This document shows positions 10,203-19,099 of a DNA stretch of 47,029 nt, piece by piece. The DNA comes from Alcaligenaceae bacterium (GTDB lineage: Bacteria; Pseudomonadota; Gammaproteobacteria; Burkholderiales; Burkholderiaceae_B), in NCBI GenBank assembly GCA_029263615.1, contig JAJUFT010000008.1, positions 1 to 47,029 on the forward strand. Direction: 5' to 3'. A model generated the notes under the pieces. That model ran no database searches and was not told the origin of the DNA. It saw only the letters and a list, made by a program, of their open reading frames with translations. The translations under genes and the position numbers were made by a program. The stretch's first letter is position 1. Every line of letters begins with the position of its first letter.

Positions 10203-13067
10203 TCAGGACTGGTTCCTGATGTAGTTGAGGGTGTCGGGGTTGGTGACCAGGTCCGACACCGATTCCGCGTCGAGAATCTCAAGCGGCGTCAGGGCAGCGC
10301 TGATGGCGTAGCCCTGCACGTAATCCACGCCCAGCTCCTTGAGCATCTCCAGCGTCTGAACGTCTTCCACCCACTCAGCAATGCTCACCATGCCCAGGTT
10401 CTGGGCCAGTTCCACGATGGTGCGCACAATGGCGATGTTGGTCTCGCTGGCCAGCATGTCGCGCACGAAGGTGCCGTCGATTTTCACGGCGTCGGCATCC
10501 AGCTGCTTCAGATAATTGAAGGAGGTGTAGCCGGCGCCGAAATCGTCTAGCGCAATACGGATTCCTAGGCGCTTGAGCCGCGCGATCAGGGCGCGGGTGT
10601 GCTCGAGGTTCTGCAGGGCCACCCCTTCGGTGATCTCCACGCACAGCTTGTCGGCCAGATGCGGGTAACGGCCCAGCAGTTGGAACAAATTTTCGACGAA
10701 TTTGTCGTTGTTCAGCGAGACGCCGCTCAGGTTGATGTTGACGAAGCGGGTCTTGCGCAGGCGGTCTTCATGCTTGGAGAGCCATTCCAGCGTCGCGGAG
10801 AACACCCATTTGTCGATGATGGTGATGGTGCCGCTTTCCTCGGCGCCCGTGACGATCTTGCCGGTGGGGATCAACCGTCCCTGGGAGTCGCGCACCCGCA
10901 GCAGAATTTCGAAGTCCAGGGTCTCTTCGGGGTGACGCAGCGACATGATGGGCTGCATTTCAAGGTAGAGCCCCTTGGGTGAATCGCCGCCTTCGAGCTG
11001 GTCGAACAGGCGCAGCTCCTCGGTATGGGCTTCCAGTTCGCTGGACCCCTGCTCGTACACCACCACATCCTGATTCTGTTTGCGGGCATCGCGGCAGGCC
11101 CGGGTCGCGGCCGAAATGGCGGTGGCGGCGTCCATGTCGGGGTGGATTTCGACCACGCCGATGGCAGAGCGGACGGAGAAGGTGCGGTGCCCGACGGCAT
11201 AGGTGTTGTTGTTGAGATCTTCAATGATGCGCACGGCCGTCGTACGGGCCGCGCTGGCATCCATATTGGGGAACAGGATGATGAATTCGTCGCTGCCGAT
11301 GCGCCCCAGCGTCTGGAAGCGGGTGAGGATCTTGCGTAGCCGGTCAGTGACCTGCTTGAGAATCTCATCACCCGAGGTATGGCCGAACAGGCCGTTGATG
11401 CGCTTGAAGTGATCCAGGTCCATATAGGCCAGCGAGCAGGGCTGACCTCGCGTGCGCATGCCAGCGATGGCGCGCTCCAGCTTTTTCTCGATGCCCCGGC
11501 GGTTGAGCGTCTGGGTGAGCGGGTCGTTGTCCATCTGGTCGCGCAGTTCGGCCATGGCCTGGGCACGCGCCGTGATGTCTTGCAGCGAGCCTTCCACGTG
11601 ATCGCCGACCATAGCGGCGCGCAGGGCGAAATGGCGCGGGCGGCCCGCACCATCGGAAAGCAGATGAATTTCCGTTTCCTGGCCGGACAGGGTGGCACGG
11701 GTGACGGCCTCCCAGTCCTGTGCTTCGAAGAAATCATCCCAGTGTTTGGTGGTGACGCTGGTGTCCTCGGGCAGCTCAAGCATGTGCAAGAGGCCCGGGT
11801 TCATGCGCTGGAAGTAGCCGCGGGAATCCAGCGTGAACAGGCCAAGCGGGGCCACGGCGTAGCTGGTGACGAGCTCCGTCTGCACGCGGATCCGGTTTTT
11901 CTTCTCGATGCGCATCATGCCGCTGACCCCGAGCGCAACGATGATGTTGGTCAGGATGAGGGCCGAGATCACTCCGAAGGAGTCGATGACCGTGGGTTGA
12001 TCCAGCAGCGTCAGGATGAGGCAGGCAATGGCGACAGCGATTGCCAGCGAGGCCAGCAGAGCACGCCAGGAAGCGACGCTGGCGGGGTTCTGGCCCGCCT
12101 GCCGGCCAACCAGGTACAGGCCGAGGACCAGGGCGACAGCCCAGATGGCCAGGCCGGCCCATTGGAAGATGTACCAGGGCAGCAGGGCCGCCGCAAGGAG
12201 CTGGGTGATGCCCAGCGCCTGCAGTACCATCGGGAGTTGTCGCCCGTGGCTGTCGCGGGGGCGCCACAGGTACATGAACAGGGCGTGGCTGACCAGGTAG
12301 TAGAGCGCCAGCGTGAGCTTGCGCAGCATCGTCTGCCATTCCGGTGGCACCGCGTAACCCAGCCATTGGCCGTCCCAGCCCATGGCGTACGTGCCCAGGC
12401 GCAGGTTGCCCACCAGCCAGACGGCCACCAGCAGATACGTCCATTCTCGGGAGCGGATGGCGATCGCGGCCAGGAAGACGGCCAGCGTCAGAATGCCGCC
12501 TTCCAGCAGCGCGATGGCGCGGTGCAGACGGTCGGAGGCGGCGCGCAAATCGGAAATTTCCCAGAGCTTGGCGGTGAAGACCGTGGGATCTCCGTAATGG
12601 ATGCGACACAACAGGCTTCCGAACGTGGCGCCTCTATCGTTTTCCACGTGGCCCAGCATGAGCGCATAACCAAGTCGGCTGGTGCGCATCGCCCCCGTCG
12701 TGTTGCGGCCCGAGGCCTCTCCCAGGGGTTCCAGGGTGTCGCGTCGCCAGCATATGGCCGATTGCGGGCTGCTGGCTGGGAAGTCGACGGCGGTGGGCCG
12801 TTGCCGGGCGCGTTCGGGAAGTTCAAGCAGCAGCCAGGTGCCGCCTTGCAGCTCGGCCCGATTCTGTTGGGGAATGATGCGCAGCGCTTCGACCGCCTGC
12901 TGAGGCGTGACGTGCCCGGCCGCCAGAGGCAGGCTGCGGAATGTCAGCGTTTCGCCCTGACTGGGCGGATACAGGGGAGTGAACCTGAATACGGCAAACG
13001 CTGTGAACAGTGCGATGACGATTGGCAGTACCCAGAGCGAAAAGTTGTAAATACTGCCTTGGCGCAT
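10203..13067 (-). CDS. Membrane-bound GGDEF/EAL (cyclic-di-GMP) sensor protein
   Basis: This 954-residue protein probably senses an external or membrane signal and alters cyclic-di-GMP. It has an N-terminal membrane segment (about 9-28), an extracytoplasmic region (about 30-190), a block of about seven membrane helices (about 190-395; a 7TMR-DISM-like layout), a PAS-like segment (about 405-510), a GGDEF domain (about 520-680) and an EAL domain (about 695-940). The GGDEF signature reads GSDEF (591-595), and no RxxD inhibitory site precedes it. The EAL signature reads EIL (720-722). DDFGAG (841-846), VKIDG and the NINLSG segment are intact. Phosphodiesterase activity therefore looks more likely than cyclase activity, but neither is proven. 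It is a single-gene unit, tail to tail with resC. Confidence 0.92.
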   Translation of the reverse strand: MRQGSIYNFSLWVLPIVIALFTAFAVFRFTPLYPPSQGETLTFRSLPLAAGHVTPQQAVEALRIIPQQNRAELQGGTWLLLELPERARQRPTAVDFPASSPQSAICWRRDTLEPLGEASGRNTTGAMRTSRLGYALMLGHVENDRGATFGSLLCRIHYGDPTVFTAKLWEISDLRAASDRLHRAIALLEGGILTLAVFLAAIAIRSREWTYLLVAVWLVGNLRLGTYAMGWDGQWLGYAVPPEWQTMLRKLTLALYYLVSHALFMYLWRPRDSHGRQLPMVLQALGITQLLAAALLPWYIFQWAGLAIWAVALVLGLYLVGRQAGQNPASVASWRALLASLAIAVAIACLILTLLDQPTVIDSFGVISALILTNIIVALGVSGMMRIEKKNRIRVQTELVTSYAVAPLGLFTLDSRGYFQRMNPGLLHMLELPEDTSVTTKHWDDFFEAQDWEAVTRATLSGQETEIHLLSDGAGRPRHFALRAAMVGDHVEGSLQDITARAQAMAELRDQMDNDPLTQTLNRRGIEKKLERAIAGMRTRGQPCSLAYMDLDHFKRINGLFGHTSGDEILKQVTDRLRKILTRFQTLGRIGSDEFIILFPNMDASAARTTAVRIIEDLNNNTYAVGHRTFSVRSAIGVVEIHPDMDAATAISAATRACRDARKQNQDVVVYEQGSSELEAHTEELRLFDQLEGGDSPKGLYLEMQPIMSLRHPEETLDFEILLRVRDSQGRLIPTGKIVTGAEESGTITIIDKWVFSATLEWLSKHEDRLRKTRFVNINLSGVSLNNDKFVENLFQLLGRYPHLADKLCVEITEGVALQNLEHTRALIARLKRLGIRIALDDFGAGYTSFNYLKQLDADAVKIDGTFVRDMLASETNIAIVRTIVELAQNLGMVSIAEWVEDVQTLEMLKELGVDYVQGYAISAALTPLEILDAESVSDLVTNPDTLNYIRNQS

Positions 13068-13227
13068 CTCATGCAGTCTCTCGGTGAACCTTGAAACGTC
13101 CTGGGCCTCAGGACGGGGCCTGTCAATCTGGCGAACCTTGCAGTTCTTCCCGGGCCGACAGGCCTTCCCGCTTTAAGGGCTATCTCATGTTAACGGCAAA
13201 AGTTTACGACTCTTTACCGCAAGCGAC

Positions 13228-14502
13228 TCATGCCTGAGGCAATAATCTCTCGCCGGCAAAAAGGCTCTCGATCGTCTCGCGTTCCCGCACTACATGGCTG
13301 CGGTTTCCGTCCACCATGATCTCGGCCGGGCGGGCGCGCGTGTTGTATTGGCTGGACATGGTGAACGCATAGGCGCCGGCGGACATGATGGCCAGAAGAT
13401 CGCCCTGGTGCAGCTCCAGACGGCGGTCGCGCGCCAGCCAGTCGCCGCTTTCGCAAATGGGGCCGACAATGTCGTACGTGGGCGTGCTGTCCGTCACGGG
13501 GCGTGGGTTGACCGCTTCCACATCGTGCCAGGCGTCATAGAGCGTCGGGCGCAGCAGGTCGTTCATGGCTGCGTCGACAATGGCGAAATTCTTGGCTTCC
13601 GAGTGCTTGAGGTACTGCACTTCGGTGAGCAGCACGCCCGCGTTGCCCACCAGCGAGCGACCCGGTTCCAGCACCAATTCCAGGTGCCCCAGGCCGGCTC
13701 TCTCCAGGCGCTCGAACACCTGGCTGAACAGGTCGACCGGTTGCAACACCTCTTCATCGGTATAGCGAATGCCGATGCCGCCGCCCAAGTCGAGGTGGTG
13801 CAGCTCGATGCCCGCTTCACGCAGGCCCAGAATCAGCGCAATGAGTTTTTCCAGGGCATCCAGGTAGGGTGCCGCTTCGGTGATCTGCGAGCCGATGTGG
13901 CAGTCCACACCGACGATTTCCAGCCCGGGAAGGGATTTCGCCCGGCGGTAGACTTCGGGGGCACGTTCGATGTCGATGCCGAACTTGTTTTCCTTCAGCC
14001 CCGTGGAGATGTACGGGTGGGTGTGGGCGTCGACGTCGGGGTTCACGCGCAGCGAAATCGGTGCGACACGCCCGCTGCTGGCGGCCACTTGCGCGAGCCG
14101 CTCGAGCTCGGCTTCCGATTCCACATTGAAACACTTCACGCCAGCCTCCAGCGCGGCCTGCATTTCCCAGACTTGCTTGCCCACGCCGGAAAACACCACC
14201 TTGCCGGGGTCGCCGCCCGCGGCCAGCACGCGTGCCAGTTCGCCGCCGGAAACGATGTCGAAGCCTGCACCCAACCGGGCGAACTCGTTCAACACGGCCA
14301 GATTCGAGTTTGCCTTCATGCCGAAGCACACCAGGGCCTTGCGTCCTTCGAGCGCCCGCGCATAACTTTCCCAGGCGTCTTGCAGGGCGGCGCGTGAATA
14401 GACGTAGAGGGGGGTGCCATATTCTTTGGCGAGGGTGGCGAGGGAAACGTCCTCGGCGTGCAGGGTGCCGTTCTTGAAAGTGAAGCGTGGTGCGACAGTC
14501 AT
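13228..14502 (-). CDS. lysA: Diaminopimelate decarboxylase
   Basis: LysA decarboxylates meso-diaminopimelate to lysine, the last step of lysine synthesis, using pyridoxal phosphate. The 424-residue protein has the PLP lysine at about K63 (FGMKANSNL), HIGSQI, the glycine-rich phosphate loop GGGIGI, EPGRSLVGNAG, and the active-site cysteine in GPICESGD. It lies 12 bases downstream of the lptM-like gene, a pairing common in proteobacteria, and probably shares its transcript. The 160-base gap to the next gene downstream contains only a weak possible stem (CGGTAAAG with CTTTTGCCG) without a T tail. Confidence 0.98.
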   Translation of the reverse strand: MTVAPRFTFKNGTLHAEDVSLATLAKEYGTPLYVYSRAALQDAWESYARALEGRKALVCFGMKANSNLAVLNEFARLGAGFDIVSGGELARVLAAGGDPGKVVFSGVGKQVWEMQAALEAGVKCFNVESEAELERLAQVAASSGRVAPISLRVNPDVDAHTHPYISTGLKENKFGIDIERAPEVYRRAKSLPGLEIVGVDCHIGSQITEAAPYLDALEKLIALILGLREAGIELHHLDLGGGIGIRYTDEEVLQPVDLFSQVFERLERAGLGHLELVLEPGRSLVGNAGVLLTEVQYLKHSEAKNFAIVDAAMNDLLRPTLYDAWHDVEAVNPRPVTDSTPTYDIVGPICESGDWLARDRRLELHQGDLLAIMSAGAYAFTMSSQYNTRARPAEIMVDGNRSHVVRERETIESLFAGERLLPQA

Positions 14503-14514
14503 GGTGTCCTGAAA

Positions 14515-14700
14515 TCAGTTGTCGGTGGAACGGGCCGGGGTCTCGTGCCCCGGTGGCGTGGTGAGGGTGGCCGGCGGTTCGTCGGGCGCAGGAAGATAGA
14601 GCGGCCCCTTGAAGCCGCAAGCCATCAACCCGCCCAGCACCAGCCCGCATGCCATGAGACGCAGCGACCTGCGGACGGGCATGGAAATCGGCATTCGCAT
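14515..14700 (-). CDS. lptM: LptM-like (YifL family) small lipoprotein
   Basis: This 61-residue protein has an N-terminal signal sequence and a lipobox, GLMACG, with the cysteine to be lipidated near residue 28, followed by the family hallmark CGFKGPLYLP. In E. coli LptM (YifL) helps mature the LptD/LptE outer-membrane LPS translocon; I infer the same here. The tail is proline-rich and disordered. The start could be at residue 1 or the Met at residue 7; both keep the signal peptide. It lies just upstream of lysA, its usual neighbour. From memory, the frataxin gene cyaY is often divergent from this gene in related bacteria, but none is seen here. Confidence 0.9.
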   Translation of the reverse strand: MRMPISMPVRRSLRLMACGLVLGGLMACGFKGPLYLPAPDEPPATLTTPPGHETPARSTDN

Positions 14701-14738
14701 GGGTGCTCCTGGTGTGAGTCAGAGATTAGATGGTATCC

Positions 14739-14792
14739 GAAAAAAAACCCGGGCAAGGGGACAGGCCCCCGCCCGGACAGGTGTTTTTTTTC
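14739..14792 (-). terminator. Terminator after the PBP1A gene, possibly bidirectional
   Basis: On the minus strand the stem CCGGGC (14771-14776) pairs with GCCCGG (14749-14754), with an inner GGGG/CCCC pairing (14766-14769 with 14757-14760), followed by a run of T (complement of A 14739-14747). On the plus strand there is a T run at 14784-14791, though it is set back from the stem. The whole 136-base gap between lptM and the PBP1A gene is otherwise empty. Confidence 0.75.
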
Positions 14793-14836
14793 AAGGATCC
14801 ACCGGATGCCGGCGGCCGCCAGATTCGGCAGGGGAA

Positions 14837-17296
14837 TCAGAAGGGGACGCGATCGGGCTCGGAGCCGCCTCGTGAACCGCCCAATTGGTTGAGCAGGTCG
14901 CCAATGCCGTCTGCGACGTGGTCGGCGACACTGTCGACCAGGACGTTGCCGCCCGGCCCCATCAGTGCATCCGTGGGGGAGGTCAGGCCCACCCGGGCTA
15001 CCGCCTGGCCCGGCGGATATTCGGCAAAGTAGTACTCGCCGTTCACCACGTTCAGGCCGGGCGGGGGCGGCGGCACCTTCGCCACGGGAATGTCCTTGAG
15101 CGCATAGCGCATGTAGTCGATCCAGATCGGCAGAGCCAGGCCACCGCCGGTTTCTCCTGAACCGAGGGAGCGCGGCTGGTCGAAGCCCATCCAGACCACG
15201 GCGACCTTCTCGGGGGTGTAACCACCGAACCAGGCGTCGTGCGATTCGTTGGTGGTGCCCGTCTTGCCGGCCAGGTCGGTGCGCTTGAGCTCCCGGCTTG
15301 CCCGGGCGCCCGTACCGGAGGTCGCCACCCCGCGCAACATGTCGTTCATCACATAGGCCGTGCGCGCATCGATCACGCGGGCGGCGGCATCACCGGCCAC
15401 AGTCGGCTTGGCCTGCATGATGACCTTGCCCGTGCTGTCGGTGACGCGGTCAATGATCTAGGGTGGTACCCGGTAGCCCCCATTGGCGAACACCGCATAG
15501 GCGCCGGCCAGTTGCAGAGGCGTCACGCTGCCGGCGCCCAGTGCCAGGGGCAGCACCGGCGGCTGGCGTTCGCGATCGAAGCCGAAGCGGGTGAGGTATT
15601 CCTGCACATACTGCGGGCCGACCGCCTGCATGATGCGGATCGACACCATGTTGCGCGATTTGTACAGACCCTGCCGCATGGTCAGCATGGGCTCATAAGT
15701 GTTGCCGTAATTCTTGGGTGCCCAGGGTTTGGAACCGGTCTGTTCTGCCGTCAGCACGAAAGGTTCGTCGGAAATCTGTGTGGCCGGCGTGAGGCCTTTT
15801 TCCAGCGAGGCTGCGTAGATGAACGGTTTGAACGAGGAACCGGGCTGGCGCCAGGCCTGGGTCACGCGGTTGAAATTGCCATCCTGGAAGTGGAAGCCGC
15901 CGACCATGGCCTGAATGGCACCATCCTGCGGCCGCAGGGATACCAGGGCGGCCTGGACCGTGGGTTTATTGATGACCCCCCAGTAACCGTCGGCCTCGTA
16001 GATGTAGACGACCGAGCCACGGCGGATGCGCACGTCGTCATTCGCGTTCTTGGCCAGCCCGCGTGCGACGATCTTGAGCGCCCGTTTGTCCGTGATTTCA
16101 ATGACCTGCTGCGCCGTGCGCGCCACCACGATCTTGTCCGGCGAGGCGGACAGAACCACAGCCGTCAGCAGATTGTCGTTGTCGGGATGACGTTCCTGAA
16201 GCGCGTCGAGCAGGGCGTCGAAGCGCGCGTCGTCGTTTTCAATACCGGGGGGCAGGTCGATATTTTCTTCCGGCCCCGTGTAGCGCGCCCGCCGCGTGTA
16301 GTCGAGCACCCCTTCACGCAGGGCCTGGTAGGCTTTTTCCTGCTCTTCGGCCTTGACCGTGGTGTAGACGTTGAAGCCGCGCGAGTAGATGTCGTCCTGG
16401 TAGACGTTGTAGAGCAGCTGGCGGGCCAGTTCGGCCACGTATTCACCGTGGACCGCGTAGCCGCCGGAGGGTGTGCCCGGTGCCGACCGCAAGACGATTT
16501 CCTGGTTCACCGCCTGCTCGTATTCCTCCTGGGTCAGGTAACCCAGCGAGAGCATGCGGCCCAGCACGTAAAGCTGGCGGGAACGGGCGCGTTCAAAATT
16601 GGCAATCGGATTAAAGCGGGAAGGCGCCTTGGGAATGCCGGCCAGCATGGCGGCTTCGGCGGGCGTGACTTCCCACAGCTGCTTGCCGAAGTAGGTTCGC
16701 GAAGCCGCCGCAAACCCGTAGGCGCGGTGCCCGAGGTAGATCTGGTTCATGTAGAGATCCAGGATCTGGTCCTTGGTGAGCGTCGCTTCAATCTTGAAGG
16801 TCAACAACAGCTCATAGAACTTGCGCGTATAGGTTTTTTCGGACGACAGGTAGAAATTGCGCGCCACCTGCATGGTGATGGTGCTGGCGCCCTGTGACCG
16901 GGCCATGGTGGTGAGGTTGGCCAGTGCTGCGCGCGCCACACCCTTCCAATCAATGCCGTGGTGCTGATAAAAACCGTCGTCTTCCGCTGCTAGAATGGCC
17001 GCTTTCATGACATCGGGAATCTCGTCGAAGCGCAGCACATTCCGGCGCTCCTCGCCAAACTCGCCAATCAGCACGTTGTCCGCCGTATAAATGCGCAGCG
17101 GCACACGGGGCCGATAGTCGATCATGGCGCTGAGGTCGGGCAGGTTCGGCCAGGCGAGCGCCAGCGCAAGCGTGCCGAGCAAGGCGCCCGAAAGCCCCAG
17201 ACCGGCGAACAGGACGCCAGCCTTGATCAGGAAGCGTCGCAGCCAGGAGCGGGAGGCGGGCGACGTGTCGGAAGAGGATTGGGTATCGGTGCTCAT
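14837..17296 (-). pseudogene. mrcA: Penicillin-binding protein 1A, interrupted by an in-frame amber codon
   Basis: PBP1A is a bifunctional peptidoglycan synthase anchored in the inner membrane. From the Met at 17296 (MSTDTQSSS) the frame gives a membrane anchor, a GT51 glycosyltransferase domain (EDDGFYQHHGID, ASTITMQVARNFYLS) and the start of the transpeptidase domain, with SSFK (active serine) and SRN. It then reaches TAG at 15458-15460, after GGYRVPP. The same frame continues without shift (IIDRVTDSTGKVIMQ) to the third motif, KTGTTNE, and ends at 14837. The full frame would be about 819 residues, normal for the family. A stop here leaves about 612 residues with no KTG motif. A Tyr codon changed by one base is the simplest origin. 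The gene is a nonsense mutant, a sequencing error or a suppressed stop. Other genes here end in TAG, which argues against reassignment. Confidence 0.9.
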
Positions 17297-17400
17297 CAGG
17301 GGCGATTTTAAGCCTTGTACCCCCCTGCTCTGAAAGGGGGCGAGGGCTTTATGTAACCGGATAATGCGGTGAAAAACGGATTGCGTGCCCGTAAGCAGGT

Positions 17401-17406
17401 GATAAT
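17401..17406 (+). promoter_or_regulatory. Candidate -10 box of the aroK operon, near the start codon
   Basis: GATAAT lies seven bases before the aroK ATG (17413), with TTGCGT at 17381-17386 as a poor -35 at only 14 bases' spacing. If used, transcription would begin almost at the ATG, giving a leaderless message. On the opposite strand the same bases read TATTAT (17402-17407), a possible -10 for the divergent PBP1A gene. The whole divergent gap is 116 bases. Confidence 0.35.
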
Positions 17407-17412
17407 ACACAA

Positions 17413-18009
17413 ATGAACGGAGCTTTACCTTCAGACCCCCCGCAACGGGCCCCGGAAGAACGGCAGTGCGAAGCCAGCCTGCCCTATCGAACCCCCATCT
17501 TCCTCGTGGGCATGATGGGTGCGGGAAAAACCACCATCGGCCGCGGGCTGGCTCGCATTCTGGGCCGGGAATTCCTCGACCTGGATCACGAGATCGAAAA
17601 CCGCTGCGGCGTCCGGGTCGCGCATATCTTTGACGTCGAAGGCGAAGAAGGGTTCCGCCGCCGCGAATGCAGCGTGCTCGAGGAATGCTCTTCGCAGCCC
17701 GACCTGGTGCTCGCCACCGGGGGGGGCGCCATTCTCGCCCCCGACAATCGGCGCATTCTGAAAGAGCGCGGCGTGGTCATCTACCTGCGTGCTTCGGCGG
17801 AGGCCCTGTATGCCCGTGTGGCGCGCGACCGCAGCCGGCCGCTCCTGCAGACGCCCGACCCCCAGGCGCGCATCCGCGAGCTGCTTGCCCTGCGTGAGCC
17901 TTTGTATGAAGAGGTTGCCGATATTATTTTCGACACGGGCACCATGCCGGTTCCTCAAGTAGTGAAATCTCTGGTGCCCCTGCTGCAGAATTACGAGGTG
18001 AAAGAATGA
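17413..18009 (+). CDS. aroK: Shikimate kinase
   Basis: AroK phosphorylates shikimate at the 3-hydroxyl in the chorismate pathway. The 198-residue protein has the Walker A loop GMMGAGKTT (about residues 33-41), the shikimate-binding DLDHEIE segment, GGGAIL and the lid region RDRSRPLL. About 28 residues precede the first strand, a little longer than in E. coli AroK. There is no clear ribosome-binding site before the ATG; a GATAAT box sits there instead. The stop overlaps the aroB start (ATGA, 18006-18009), so aroK, aroB and probably dgt form one operon. In many proteobacteria pil genes precede aroK; here the divergent PBP1A gene is directly upstream. Confidence 0.97.
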   Translation: MNGALPSDPPQRAPEERQCEASLPYRTPIFLVGMMGAGKTTIGRGLARILGREFLDLDHEIENRCGVRVAHIFDVEGEEGFRRRECSVLEECSSQPDLVLATGGGAILAPDNRRILKERGVVIYLRASAEALYARVARDRSRPLLQTPDPQARIRELLALREPLYEEVADIIFDTGTMPVPQVVKSLVPLLQNYEVKE

Positions 18010-19097
18010 CCATCGTGCGCGTGTCCACCCCGGGCGGAGACTACCCCATTCATATCGAGGCCGGCCGGCTCGAGCGGCTGGCGGAAACCATTCCCGGCGA
18101 TGCCACCTCCATCGCCCTGATCAGCAACCCGGTCGTGTTGAAACATTACGGCGAGGCGGTGCGAGCCGCCTTGGGGCGAACCGGGAAACCGGTGGTGGAA
18201 GTGGAGCTGCCCGACGGCGAGGCTCACAAAACCTGGGAATCCCTGAACAAGATTTTTGACCATTTGTTGCAAAAAGGGCTCGACCGCAAGGCCGTTCTTG
18301 TTGCATTCGGGGGAGGGGTGATCGGCGACATGGGCGGGTTTGCCGCGGCCTGTTACATGCGCGGCATCCGCTTCATTCAGGTGCCGACCACCTTGCTGGC
18401 GCAGGTCGATTCCTCAGTGGGGGGCAAGACTGCCATCAACCACCCCCTGGGCAAGAACATGATTGGCGCCTTCTACCAGCCCATTTCCGTGCAGATCGAC
18501 CCGTCCGTCCTGCGGACTCTGCCGCCGCGGGAGATCAGCGCGGGGCTGGCGGAAGTCGTGAAGTACGGCCTGATCATCGATGCGCCGTTCTTCGACTGGT
18601 GCGAGGCGAACGCCGACGCGTTGCGGGTCCTCGACCCCGATGCGGTCGTCCACGCCATCCAGCGGTCCTGCGAGCTGAAGGCCCGAGTGGTGTCGCAGGA
18701 CGAGCGCGAAAGCGGCATGCGCGCCATCCTCAACCTGGGCCACACCTTCGGGCATGCCATCGAAGCCGGCCTGGGCTACGGCCGGTGGCTGCATGGCGAA
18801 GCCGTGGGCTGCGGCATGGTGCAGGCCGCCGAACTGTCTGCCGATCTGCTCGGTTTCCCGCGGGAAGACGTCGAACGTGTGCGTCGCGTGGTGGAAGCCA
18901 TCGGCTGCCCCGTGCAGGCGCCCGATCTGGGCTTCGAGCGCTGGGTGGAGCTCATGGGCCACGACAAGAAGGCCGAGGGCGGCACCCTGAGATTCGTGCT
19001 CATGCCCCGCATCGGCGAATCCGAATGCCGGGATGTCGACCCTGAGGCCTTGCGCCCGGTGCTGGAGCGTACGGTCTCTGCCGACTGCCGGAGCTGA
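18006..19097 (+). CDS. aroB: 3-dehydroquinate synthase
   Basis: AroB cyclises DAHP to 3-dehydroquinate, the second step of the shikimate pathway, using NAD and a divalent metal. The 363-residue protein has the NAD-binding [11 protein letters not shown], the [19 protein letters not shown] block, the KYGLI segment with the metal-ligand glutamate just before it (LAEVVKYG), and [12 protein letters not shown] and LHGEAV, which supply metal-binding histidines. Its ATG overlaps the aroK stop, implying translational coupling and joint supply of two steps of aromatic biosynthesis. dgt starts two bases after its stop. Confidence 0.98.
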   Translation: MTIVRVSTPGGDYPIHIEAGRLERLAETIPGDATSIALISNPVVLKHYGEAVRAALGRTGKPVVEVELPDGEAHKTWESLNKIFDHLLQKGLDRKAVLVAFGGGVIGDMGGFAAACYMRGIRFIQVPTTLLAQVDSSVGGKTAINHPLGKNMIGAFYQPISVQIDPSVLRTLPPREISAGLAEVVKYGLIIDAPFFDWCEANADALRVLDPDAVVHAIQRSCELKARVVSQDERESGMRAILNLGHTFGHAIEAGLGYGRWLHGEAVGCGMVQAAELSADLLGFPREDVERVRRVVEAIGCPVQAPDLGFERWVELMGHDKKAEGGTLRFVLMPRIGESECRDVDPEALRPVLERTVSADCRS

Positions 19098-19099
19098 CC

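Noticed and set aside
11379-13094. 571-codon open frame antisense to the GGDEF/EAL gene
   Set aside because: No conserved motif, Gly/Gln/His/Asp-rich composition typical of an antisense frame in GC-rich DNA, and the opposite strand has well-defined domains.
15458-15460. Genetic code reassignment of TAG as explanation for the PBP1A interruption
   Set aside because: TAG ends at least five other genes in the window at the family-expected C-terminus.
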